A stretch of DNA of 64,000 nucleotides from Paramoeba atlantica (Eukaryota > Discosea): NCBI GenBank assembly GCA_977017575.1, contig CDRNVI010000187.1:1-64000 (forward strand), in the 5' to 3' direction. The translations under genes were made by a program, and so were the position numbers. Positions 1 through 10,658 of this stretch are shown here, in pieces; positions within the stretch are counted from its first letter, which is position 1; each line of letters opens with the position of its first letter. Under the pieces are notes generated by a model that did no database searches, was not told where the DNA came from, and saw only the letters and a list, made by a program, of their open reading frames with translations.

Positions 1-1040
1 ATATCACAAGAATGAGGTTTTGAGGATCCTTCAGGTGGTTCACCTGAGCACATATAAAGAAGCATATGATGAACATATTCGCTCGATTCAACAATTGCAT
101 CAATCTCGATGATATGGCGCTTTGATTTCACTTTTGGTAATCGATGGGCAAGACACAGATAAGTGTCTGTCCCATTAACATAATTTTCTAACTCAAGTGG
201 ATCTCCGTTTCCATCATTCATCAAGACCTTTTTGTCCCCCTCAACTTCACTAGAGGGGACCTTTTCTCCATGGATCTGATGACCTGGAGTTTTGTCTTTC
301 GAAAAGAGGTCCAATTGCATCGACCCTCTCATCATACCGTGGTATCCGAGATCGTTGTCGTTCACCTTTCCAATGGCCCAAATTACATTGGTGAGTTGTC
401 CATCATCTAGGATATCCAAATCAGATCCTCGACCAGTTACCGGATCTGCTTTTTCTTCTTCACAAGCCAGTAAATTTCGTTTAAAAACAAAGGATAACAC
501 CCCATTTTGGAAAAGGTTCTTCTCCATCTCAACATTTTGAATGTCATCAACCAGAGGGACACTAAAAGAAGAAGAAAATCTGTCTTGAATCCCCAATTTT
601 TTAGAAAAACTGACAATATCAGCGCCATACATTCCCCCATTTGCTGAGATTCCAATTGCTAAAAAATCTGGATCCTGATCATCGTCATCGTTCTCATCAT
701 CATTCTCATCAGCGCTGGTGCTTTGATGGCTGCATTTTCCCCCAACACCAAATCGAATCTCCTCGCCTTCCACAGACCAACAAACAACAACATGGGACAC
801 ATCAGAGATATCATCAACAAAGCAGTGTTCAAATTCATTTCTTTTGAAACTCAGATCGCCTCTCCATTTGAGCGAATCCCAAGGATCTGTTGAAGGAGGA
901 TCCGAATTCACAACAAGTAACACGGTCCCCACATTCAGAACAAGAAAGGCCAAAGCAAATAGACCAATTTTTGGTTCGATTGGGTACTTGGATCCTTCTT
1001 CTTCTTGATCTTCGTCTGGTGGTGGTGGTGGTTCTCTCAT
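1..1040 (-). CDS. DOMON/copper type II monooxygenase-like membrane protein, partial (3' end outside window)
   Basis: This is an uninterrupted minus-strand frame from the ATG at 1040 to the window edge, so about 346 residues are visible and the C-terminus is missing. It begins with a proline/acid-rich cytosolic tail (MREPPPPPPDED), then one hydrophobic anchor near residues 30-50, then a lumenal region. That region aligns along its whole length with the neighbouring gene at 1280-3398 (shared blocks VVCWSVEG, ISANGGMYGADIV, LDILDDGQLTNVIWA). The first part corresponds to a DOMON domain. The visible end contains YVHHMLLYMC, the two-histidine copper-site motif of the PHM/DBH monooxygenase core. 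The two genes are diverged tandem paralogues lying head to head with 239 bp between their starts. An acidic run (ENDDENDDDDQD) is specific to this copy. The monooxygenase reaction is inferred from the family; the substrate is unknown. Confidence 0.85.
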   Translation of the reverse strand, partial: MREPPPPPDEDQEEEGSKYPIEPKIGLFALAFLVLNVGTVLLVVNSDPPSTDPWDSLKWRGDLSFKRNEFEHCFVDDISDVSHVVVCWSVEGEEIRFGVGGKCSHQSTSADENDDENDDDDQDPDFLAIGISANGGMYGADIVSFSKKLGIQDRFSSSFSVPLVDDIQNVEMEKNLFQNGVLSFVFKRNLLACEEEKADPVTGRGSDLDILDDGQLTNVIWAIGKVNDNDLGYHGMMRGSMQLDLFSKDKTPGHQIHGEKVPSSEVEGDKKVLMNDGNGDPLELENYVNGTDTYLCLAHRLPKVKSKRHIIEIDAIVESSEYVHHMLLYMCSGEPPEGSSKPHSCD

Positions 1041-1279
1041 TTGGAAGAAAAAAAAAAGAAGAAAAAAGAAGAGAAAAAGAAGAAAAAAGAAGAAAATTTT
1101 AAAGAGGAAAAAAGAAGAGAAGAATCGTTTTGTTTTCAATATCCCGACCTTCTGTACAGAATTGTGTGGTAAAATTCCGACCTCAAGAATTGGGAAAGAC
1201 CTTTCTTTCTCTTTCGTTTGCGGTTTGGTGGAAAAAAGAAGATTTTTATTTTCTCTCTTTCAAACAACCGTTTTTTGAG
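1041..1279. promoter_or_regulatory. Shared divergent promoter region of the two DOMON monooxygenase genes
   Basis: These 239 bp separate the two ATGs. The left half (about 1048-1115) is an almost pure A/G tract on the plus strand. The right half has the related octamers CCGACCTT near 1145 and CCGACCTC near 1177. No TATA box is obvious. Both 5' UTRs and both promoters must fit here. Confidence 0.5.
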
Positions 1280-3398
1280 ATGGACGGTGTTGATAGGGAG
1301 AGAGTCCGTGTGGACGAAGAAGCAAGTGGTTCAGAAAGAAAAGCTTCAAACACCTTCAAACTTTTGCTGGTTTGTGGGCTTGTTGTTGTTGCCTTGATTT
1401 TAACTGGGGTTGTGTACAGTGTAATGCCATCAGAAGAAGGGGCATGGGAAGGAGCGCCTCGTTGGACTCACCAGCTAGCTTTTCGTCGAGAAGAATTTGA
1501 GCACTGTGCCATTGATGATATTTCTGATCAGCCTTATGTTGTTGTTTGTTGGTCGGTGGAAGGTGGGGATGAGATCCGATTTGGAATTGGCGGATTGATG
1601 TCTGACCTCTCTTCTGGCGACAATCCTGACGAAAGATTCTTGGGATTGGGAATTTCAGCCAATGGCGGAATGTATGGCGCCGATATTGTGACTTATTCCA
1701 GAAAACTGGGCCTTCAAGACCGCTTTAGTTCTTCCTTCAGTCGCCCGACAGTTGATCCAATTCAAAATGTCGAATTGGAGAAGAGTAATATTGATGGCAA
1801 CGTTTTGTCTTTTGTTTTTAAACGAAAATTGCTCGTTTGTGAAGAGGCAATCGCGGATTCAGTCACTCAGACAGGCTTTGATTTGGATATTTTAGATAAT
1901 GGGCAATTGACGAATGTGATTTGGGCGATGGGGCAAGTGAGCGGGGAAGATATTACTTTTCACGGACATAAAATGAGGGGTTCGTTGCAATTGGACCTGT
2001 TTTCTGGTGATGAAACACCGGGCCATGATATTCATACTGCTCCTTTTAAGGGTGGAAAGGAATTTGATGTCTTCATGCACGATGGGAATGGAGGTGCACT
2101 CGATTTAGAAAGTGCTGTCAGTGGAACAGATACGTACATGTGCATCTCTGGAAAATTACCACAAGTTGATTCAAAGAAACATATTATTGAAATCGATAGT
2201 GTTGTTGGGAGTACCTCTTTTGTACATCACATGGTTTTAATGCACTGCCCAAACGAACCATCTCCGGAATCTTTCCGTCCAGGTCCTTGTGATATGGGAT
2301 CTTGTGAAGCGATGATGACTGTTTGGGCAGTTGGGGGGTATTCTCGGTATAGGTATCCAGATGATGTTGGATTTCCGTTTGGAGGTAAGAGAGAGAGACT
2401 TCTTTTTTCTAAATATTTACATGGTGATTGATTGAAGTGATGAGTGATTTTGTCGAATAATTTTTTTTTTTTTTTCATTATAGAGAGTGGAAACCGAGAA
2501 TATTGGAAACTCCAAATTCACTATAACACTCCTGTCTCCCCAAAAGGATATTATGATGCGTCAGGATTTCGAATTCGATATTCTGATCCTCGGCCGATTG
2601 ATGCTGGATTACATTTCTTTGGCTGGTTTCCATCAGCGTACCACGTCATTCCTGGAGGTTCCTTTTTCGTTCTCTCGAAAAAATCAAAAGAAGAGAGAAT
2701 AATTCTTACCCCTTAAGGAACGAGATTTATTGATTTGATTTTTTTTTTTTTTTCAGGAAAGGCTCTTGGATCTGATGAAACAACATTTGAAGCTTACCTT
2801 CCAGCACGATGTTTAAGTTCATTGAGTAAGACAGAAGGGAAAAATATCACCCTTTTTCACAGTTTTCTTCATACACACAAATATGGGAGAAAGGCCTACG
2901 TCCAGCACTTCAGAGACGATAAAGAACTTCCAATTGTTGCGTCTCAAGATTTTTATGATTTTAACTATCAGGTTCAAAATTTCCTTCTCCCCCCTTCCCC
3001 CTTCTTTTCCCTTTCTTTGCTCTTCTTCACTTGAATATCTCGCTCACCTTCTTTCTTCACTTGAATATCTCACTCACCTTCTTCTTCAATAGCGATTTGA
3101 AAACCCCAACAGAGTGCTGCTTCCTGACGATACTCTCAAATTGACCTGCATGTACGACACAACCAGCTCAGCTTTTGATATTTTTGGTGGAGAAGGGACA
3201 GAGAATGAGATGTGCTTATATTTCTTTTCCTACTATCCTCGCGTCCCTGAACTTGATGATGCTGTCTTTACGTATCTCAAAAATGAGACTGGGTTGCTGA
3301 TGGACTGCCAAAGGGAAAAGTTTGTCGTCAACAATAGTGCTTATGAAAATATCGTTCCACTTCAACCTCTGAAGCGTGAACCATGTGAAAGAAGTTAA
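1280..3398 (+). CDS. DOMON plus copper type II ascorbate-dependent monooxygenase (DBH/MOXD-like), membrane anchored
   Basis: Four exons (1280-2384, 2484-2657, 2757-2971, 3093-3398) join in phase to give 599 aa. The start at 1280 is preferred over the upstream in-frame ATG at 1130 because it matches the paralogue, which also starts just before an acidic tail and a single membrane anchor (LLLVCGLVVVALILTGVVYSV). A DOMON region follows. The catalytic core carries the ligand motifs known for peptidylglycine/dopamine monooxygenases: VHHMVLMHC and LQIHYNTP for one copper site, and FLHTHKYGR with GEGTENEMC for the other. The enzyme should therefore be competent. The family hydroxylates C-H bonds with ascorbate and oxygen; the substrate cannot be read from sequence. 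Intron 3 contains a roughly 30-bp direct duplication (about 3026-3087) next to its acceptor. Confidence 0.92.
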
Positions 3399-3906
3399 AT
3401 TAAAAGAAATGAAACAAAAATTGAATGTCGTTTGAATTTGTGTGAGCTTCTGTGTGGTAACGGCCTGAAAAGAATTTTTGATGAACATCCAAACAATCTC
3501 TCTCTATCAAACAGAGCAGAACCGACCTCAACTCAACCACACGTTTTTTTGGTTCCAAAAACTTTTCCAACAACATTCCGCGAAACTCGCTCCTTTTCCG
3601 TTCTTCGTCTCTCTGAGAATAAGTCAAATCGAAGAAGGACCGATTCCTCGTCCTTTAATTGTTCGCGGGAGACGAAGAACGGCGAGTTTCCGGGAATTGT
3701 CAAATCAAAGATTAATGAATCTACTAAGAATCGTACAATTTTTAATGAATGGATTCTTTTTGGATTACTAAATGAAGTAATTCGACTCGATGACGTCATG
3801 ATGGCTGACGTCATTTCCTGGGCGCTGTGACATCCCTTGTTTGTTTTTTTTGTGGTTTTGTTTTGTTTTGTTTTTTGTCTTTCTCTCAAAATCGAAAAAG
3901 AAAAAG
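3399..3906 (+). promoter_or_regulatory. Upstream region of the multicopper oxidase with paired CRE sites
   Basis: No gene is supported in this 508-bp gap; the ORFs on both strands overlap each other and carry no recognisable domain. The proximal part has two perfect TGACGTCA palindromes at 3791-3798 and 3806-3813, 15 bp apart centre to centre. That sequence is the classical binding site of CREB/ATF-type bZIP proteins. The sites lie about 100 bp before the oxidase ATG, a typical place for activators. Confidence 0.6.
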
Positions 3907-5415
3907 ATGAAGTTTTCCCCAATGTTTTTGGTTATCTTTGGTGTTTTGGCTGTGGTTGCTCAGAACAACCCTACGATTTATCCTCCTGACTTGCGATGGA
4001 CTTCGACTGGTCGTTCTACTCCTCCTGGTCGCGGAGCAGGTGATTTCCCAAAGAACGTTACAGAGTATTATGACTTTGTTGGTACTTTGGAATTTTGTAA
4101 ACCTGACAACGCCGAGTTTGGGTATCGTGATGCCAATTCTCGCGCTCCTTGCTCCTCCCCTGGTCCTACTCTTCGAATGATCACTGGCTACAACTATCTC
4201 ATGTATTTCAGGATCGGAGATGCTGACATGTCTTCCTTAAACCCTGCTGTCACAAACATTCACACCCATGGTTTGATGGTTTCTGGTTCTGAAAATGCTG
4301 ATGATATTTCTCGTACCATTGGTCCTGATGATGATTGCTTGGCTTATAATTATACTGTTTTGCACGATCACGCCGGTGGATTGTGTTGGTATCACTCTCA
4401 CCCCCACGGATCTACCAATCCTCAAGTCTCTCAAGGTGCTTATGGTGCTCTCATTATTGGTGATCAAGATGCTGATGGAAATTGGCCTCAATTCCCTGCG
4501 GATAATGCTTTCGGTCTCCAAGCCTTGTGCGATCACAAACATGAACGTATTCTTTTTATGGGATCTGTCGGTTCTGACTGGCACATGAATGGCCAAGAAG
4601 GAGGAACTATCCTCCAACCCATTTTGGAGTCAACCTGGTATCGTCTTCGACTTCTTGTCTCTCAACCTGCTGGTACTCGTGCTGATCCTTTCTATGACAC
4701 CAATGCTGATGATGATTCCAAATGTGAGTTCCGTAACATGGCTTATGATGGACATTGGAGATCTTCTGTCCCCAGTGACCCTGTTTCAGATTGGAATATT
4801 TCTGCCGCTGGTCGTATGGATGTTGCTTTTCGATGTCCCAAGAGTCCTTCCGGTGTTTATCACCATATTGTTTTGGGGGATGTTGAAGCCGAGATCATTG
4901 TGGAAACTGCCACTGGGCGACAAGATATTTCCTCCCCTTACTACAACAACTCAGTTTGGAACCCTAACACTCCTCCCTGGCAACAAAATATGACTGATAT
5001 CGAAGTCAATGCCACCAACCAACACAGTGTCGCTCTCAGCCCTACTGCTGTGACCTATGATGATAAACAATACTCCTATGACGCTTCAAAATCTACAGAT
5101 ACCTGGGAATATGGTTCTGTCCTTCAATTCACCGTTTCTCGTTCGAATGTTCATCCTTTCCACCTTCACGCGTTCCCCATGCAAATTATTGAAGGGTGTT
5201 CTCCTCACGAGCAAGGAGAGTTTTATGATACCATCTCTTCTTTGGAAACCAATTGTGTTGTGAAATTCCGTGCTCTCGGTGAACCTGGTAAAGTCCCAAT
5301 GCACTGCCATTTACTTGCACATGAAGACAATGGTGCGATGACTTGGGTTTGGGTGGAAGGTGGTCCCGATCTTGCTGCTAATCCTTATCCTCCTGTTGAT
5401 TCTTGTGATCTCTAA
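3907..5415 (+). CDS. Secreted multicopper oxidase (laccase-like)
   Basis: A single exon encodes 502 aa. The ATG at 3907 is chosen because it is followed directly by a signal peptide (MKFSPMFLVIFGVLAVVAQ); upstream in-frame codons only add a lysine/phenylalanine run. The four copper-binding blocks of the family are present in order: NIHTHG, WYHSHPHGS, HPFHLHAF and MHCHLLAHEDNGAM. Together these supply the type-2/3 trinuclear cluster and the type-1 cysteine site. The length suits a three-cupredoxin-domain enzyme. In the last block, the residue ten positions after the cysteine, usually Met or Leu beside type-1 copper, reads Ala, followed by Met. The gene is intronless between intron-rich neighbours. 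The oxidised substrate (phenolic, metal or other) is not predictable. An AATAAA lies near 5544. Confidence 0.93.
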   Translation: MKFSPMFLVIFGVLAVVAQNNPTIYPPDLRWTSTGRSTPPGRGAGDFPKNVTEYYDFVGTLEFCKPDNAEFGYRDANSRAPCSSPGPTLRMITGYNYLMYFRIGDADMSSLNPAVTNIHTHGLMVSGSENADDISRTIGPDDDCLAYNYTVLHDHAGGLCWYHSHPHGSTNPQVSQGAYGALIIGDQDADGNWPQFPADNAFGLQALCDHKHERILFMGSVGSDWHMNGQEGGTILQPILESTWYRLRLLVSQPAGTRADPFYDTNADDDSKCEFRNMAYDGHWRSSVPSDPVSDWNISAAGRMDVAFRCPKSPSGVYHHIVLGDVEAEIIVETATGRQDISSPYYNNSVWNPNTPPWQQNMTDIEVNATNQHSVALSPTAVTYDDKQYSYDASKSTDTWEYGSVLQFTVSRSNVHPFHLHAFPMQIIEGCSPHEQGEFYDTISSLETNCVVKFRALGEPGKVPMHCHLLAHEDNGAMTWVWVEGGPDLAANPYPPVDSCDL

Positions 5416-5934
5416 AAAAAAAAGAAAGAGCGAATATTCTCGATTCTTCCTTCTTATCTAATAGAATATCTTTACCCTCTTCCTTTGGAATCGATTAATT
5501 TAATTCTTACTCTGTTCCCTGAAACTGATACAAAAAAAACACAATAAATGTAATATTTTTGATTATATAAAATTTCTTTTGTTGCTTTTTGGTGCCTTTT
5601 GTTTTTTGTTTAGGATTTCACAATCAAAAAAAAAGGATGACTTTCTTTCCTTTTCTTTTTTTGAAGTCTTGTTCATATTTTCTCTCATCCACAATTATAT
5701 TGTGTTGTGGTGAGGAGTTAGTTGTGGTGTTCTCCTCTTCATTAAGAGACTGCTTGGCGAATTTGGACAATCACAAGTTCTTCCGAATCATCATCATCCT
5801 CGCAATTCGATTCTCTTTTCCTTGGGGAATTTTTCTTTCTCTCTTCTTCCTCCTCCTTTTCTTTCCTCTTCTTTTCTTGTTTTTCTTTCTTTTTTTCCTC
5901 CTTTTCTTTTTTTCTCTTCTCTTCCTCCCTTTCA
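5416..5934. other. Convergent intergenic region with a possible extra 3' exon of the minus-strand gene
   Basis: The left part is the 3' flank of the oxidase, with AATAAA near 5544. On the minus strand about 5935-5742 is strongly purine-rich and stays open in one frame. That frame ends in a plausible coding tail (SNCEDDDDSEELVIVQIRQAVS in two parts) with TAA at 5744-5742. It is out of frame with the last exon of the neighbouring gene, and I could not find a convincing intron joining them. Confidence 0.35.
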
Positions 5935-8900
5935 TCAGAAATTCTCTTCTCCTCTCTCCTCCTCTCGAAAAGTAAAACATTCCATCGATAAAGTCTCAGC
6001 AGTACTCATCCCACCTTCCCCCAGAGGAGAAACTCCTCTCTCTCCTTCAATACTCTCTCCACTCTCTCCACTCTCTCCACTCTCTTCTTCTTTTCTCTTA
6101 TCAGATAATGTTAAATTGGGGTTGAGAAATTCTAAGAGAGAGCTTTTTGTTCGAGCGCTTGTTTTGGAATTTGGGGGGGGTAATTGTGATCTTTCTTCTT
6201 CTTTTTCTGGTTGTTGTTGTTGTTGTTGTTGTTGTTCGAGAATAGGAGACATGACACTTTGGGCAACAGGAGAAGAACGATTCACAGAGATAACCAAAAC
6301 GGTTGGGTCTGTTTCCTCAAAAAACTCCTGATTTGATAGAAAGAATTTTGATGATAGTCGTTTGGTTTTTAAATGGCGGTCCAACACAGGAGGGATTATT
6401 GGAGAAGAGCAAGAAAGAGGAGGTGTTGGAAGAAAAGAAGGTAAAGGAGAAGAATGAGAAGAGCTCGAAGAGAGATTTTCAGAAGGAGGGGGATTGTTCC
6501 ATAATTCAATTGCTGTGTTACATTCACATTCATAAATATGAAAACGAGCCATTACCAAACCCGCCACAGGAACAACTTCACTCATCGTAAACTTTGTTGG
6601 AATTTGTTCTCCCTTTTCTTTTCTTCTTTTTTGAATGTCTTCGTCCATTTGTTTAACTTTCAATAGATATTGGAAATCAGAATCCAGATTCTGGAGATCA
6701 GAATCTGAATAATTTAAATCCAATTCCAACTTTGTCCACTCGCCACCCAAAACATACTCCATCTCCGAAATCAAAACATCCAACATCTCATAAACTTCTT
6801 TAGTTGTCTGTTGTACAAACTCATCCAAATTCCCTTCTCTCTTTATCACTCTCTCTAACAATTTCTGGTTCTCTTTTACCAAATCTAAATTCTCTGGAGG
6901 TTGGTCAATGTAATTTTCAGGCAATATTCGATGTTTATACCCTTGCCTCTCAAGAAAGAGATCTGCTTTCTTTTCGATATGTGACAACCACCACTCGCAT
7001 GCCTCATTTTTCCTCTCTCCATCTTTGAAAGAAAAGAGAGAAAAGAGAGAAAAGAGAGAAAAGAGAGAGAAAAGAGAGAAAAGAGAGAGAAAAGAAAGAA
7101 AAAATTAGAGATAAGAAAGAGAACAACAAATAAAAAAAAAAGAAAAGAAGAGAGAAAAATATAAAAAGAGAGAAAAACTCAAAATCTTTTGAATGAGTTG
7201 GGTATGTCTTTCAACCATTACTGTTGCGTTGCGAGAAAATTTGGAAATTGTTTCTTTGACATTTCGAGGAACATTTTTGAAGAAAGCTGCCATCTTTTTC
7301 AAGGAGAAAAAAAGAAAGAATTAAATTTGATTTTTGATTCTTTTTTCAAGACAAATAAAATCAATATAAAAATAAATAAAATTGAATAAAACTCTAGCAA
7401 AATAAATAAAAAAAAATAAAAGAAAAAAGAAAAGAAAAACAAAAAAAACCTCTTCCAACGTGGAATCATAAGAAGAAGGAGCAAACAAAGCAGGAGGAAC
7501 ATAAAAGAAAGAAAAACAAAAAAAAAATAGCAAAATAAAGAAAAATAAAATAAAAAAATAAAGTAAAATAAAATAAAATAAAATAAAAAAATAAAATAAA
7601 ATAAAATAAAAAATAAAGTAAGAAAAAGGACCTCTTCCAACGCAAAATCATAAGAAGAAGGAGCAAACAAAGCAGGAGGAACATAAAAGAAAGAAAAACA
7701 AACAAAAAATAGCAAAATAAAATAAAATAAAATAACAAAAAAAATAAAATAAAAAATAAAGTAAGAAAAAAAACCTCTTCCAACGCAAAATCACAAGAAG
7801 GAGCAAACAAAGCAAGAGGAACACAAAAGAAAGAAAAACAAACAAAAAATAGCAAAATAAAGAAAAATAAAATAAAAAAATAAAATAAAATAAAATAAAA
7901 TAAAATAAAAAATAAAGTAAGAAAAAAAACCTCTTAAACAAAGCAGGAGGAACACAAAAGAAAGAAAAACAAACAAAAAATAGCAAAATAAAATCAAATA
8001 AAAAAATAAAGTAAAAAAAATATAGTTAAAAAAAAACCTCTTCCAACGCAAAATCATAAGAAGGAGGAGCAAACAAAGCAGAAAGAAAAACAAAAAAACT
8101 AAAACAAAAAAAATATAATAAAAAAATAGTAAAAAAAGGACCTCTTCCAACGTGGAATCATAAGAAGGAGGAGCAAACAAAGCAGGAGGAACACAAAAGA
8201 AAGAAAAACAAACAAAAAATAGCAAAATAAAGAAAAATAAAATAAAATAAAATAAAATAAAATAAAAAATAAAATAAAAAATAAAATAAAAAATAAAATA
8301 AAATAAAAAATAAAGTAAGAAAAAAAACCTCTTCCAACGCGAAATCATAAGAAGGAGCAAACAAAGCAAGAGGAACACAAAAGAAAGAAAAACAAACAAA
8401 AAATAGCAAAATAAAATAAAATAAAAAAATAAAGTAAAAAAAAATATAGTTAAAAAAAAACCTCTTCCAACGCGAAATCATAAGAAGGAGGAGCAAACAA
8501 AGCAGGAGGAACATAAGGCACCCACTCTTTCGCCACATCAATAATTAAATCAAAGACCCTTTTTTTATATTTTTTGTTTTATTATTTTATTATTAAGAAG
8601 GGAAGCGAGAGAGAGGGGGAGAAGAGAAGAGAGAAAGAGAAGAGAGGAGAGAAGAGAGAGGAGAGAAAAAAGAGAAAGAAAAAGAGAAGAGAGAAGAGAG
8701 AGAGAAAAAAGAGAGAGAAAAAATAAAGAAGAAAAAGAAAAAAAAAACCTCTCAATAAAGAAATTCAATGTCTCATTATCGTCACTCAATAAATCTTCAA
8801 ATTTTAACATATTTGAATATTCTTTTTCGATATTTGATAATTGTTCTCGGGGTGATGTGTCTATTTCAAGAGAGAGAAGAGAAGAGAAGAGAAGAGAAGA

Positions 8901-10625
8901 GAAGAGAAAAGAAGAAGAGAGAGAAAGAGAGAAGAGAAAGAGTGAATCTTCTCGTGAAACAAGAAATAAAAACCCAAAAAAGAAAAAAAAAGAAAAAAAA
9001 AAGAAAAAAAAAAGAAAAAAAAAAAGAAAAAAAAAAAGAAAAAAAAGAAAAAAAAATTACTTTGATAAAAGTCAGGAGATTGAACAAACTTGGAAACCTC
9101 AATCCCAATACAATGAATAAATGGTCTCAAAAATATTAAAAGTGGATTTGCAAAACAAATCCCATTTTGTGTCGAAGTTTCATTAATTAAAGGTAAATCT
9201 TCTTCACTGTTTTATTTAATTAGTAATTAATATTAATTAATAATTACTTTTTCTTTCAAATATTAATTATTTGAAGAAAATATTAAAAGTGGTGGATTTG
9301 CAAAACAAATCCCATTTTATGTTGATGTTTCATTAATGAAAGGTAAATCTTCTTCACTGTTTTTATCAAGTATTATATTAAATTAAAATAACAATTAAAT
9401 ACTTATTTCATGGAGAAAAAAAAGAGAAGTAAAACTTCAACACAAAATGAAAGAAAGGTCTGAAAAAATACAATAAAAATAAAAATAAAAAACCTTTTAA
9501 AAGTATAAACAGCAGAAGCAGGCACTTTTGTCATCATTCTTTCCCATGGATCCAAATAAATCTAGATTTAAAAGAAAAATAAAATGCAAATAAAATATTA
9601 GAAAAGAAAAAAGAAAAAAAAATACAAGAGAGAGAGAGAGAGAAAGAGAAAGAGAAAAAACTTGAATATTTGGTTGAGAAGGAGAAACAATCGGAGTTGC
9701 CAATCGACAAAATATGAATTGTCTTCCCTCCCACACATTATTTTCAAACATCATTCTATTTTATTAAATATTTAATTTATTCTTCATTATTTATTATTTA
9801 ATATTAATTATTATCTATTTATTAATTAATTATTCTCTCTACAAAATTAGTTATTTCTTCTTTCTTTTCTTGATTTCTTGATTTCCTTATTTCTTTCAAT
9901 TATTTTCAACAATACAATCAACTCACAAACCGATGAGCTTGAGGAATCTCAGAAACAAGAACAGCAACAATTCCAAAATGAGACATTCTCTGAAATTTAA
10001 CCAATTCATCAAAAGTATTTGATATTTCTTCTTCTAATAATTCTGGATAATTTTTGAGTGCGTTCCAACGAGCGATTTTTTTGTAGAGTTGTGTTGTTTC
10101 TTCTTCTTCTTCTGTTTTTTGGGGGTGGGAGAGATGAGAGAGGAAGAGGAGAGAGAGGAGAAAGGAGAGGGATCGCAGAGAGAGAAAAGAGAGTGAGAAA
10201 GAAAGGAGAGGAGAAGAGAGAGATATTGTTCCGGAAGAGGAGAATATTATCTTTAAAATAGAAATAAAATAAATAAAATAAATAAAATAGAAGTAAAATA
10301 AATAAAATAAATAAAATAAATAAAACAAATAAAACAAATAAAACAAATAAAACAAATAAAACAAATAAAATAAATAAAACAAATAAAATAAATAAAATAA
10401 AATGGAAAACCATCAGGCTGAATTCCATTCTCAGAAGGAAACATAGAAAGAGAAGAACGAGGAGTGAAAGAAGAATTACAACGAGGTCCCAAAGAAATAG
10501 AAGAAGAAGGAAGAGAAGAGACAGGGAGGGAGGGGATAGAAGGGAAAGAAGAAGAAGTAAGATAGGGACGAGGGCGAATGGAAGAGGAAGAGGAAGAAGA
10601 GGAAGAAAGGGAAGAAGAAGAAGAA

Positions 10626-10658
<33 letters not shown>

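Noticed and set aside
3432-3922. Opposed ORFs of about 130 aa between the monooxygenase and the oxidase
   Set aside because: They overlap on both strands, have no domain, and the region carries promoter-like CRE sites.
7299-8541. Long overlapping minus-strand ORFs rich in Phe/Leu/Cys
   Set aside because: They are read-through of intron minisatellite units in several frames; the gene model needs only the last 8558-8462 exon and skips the rest.
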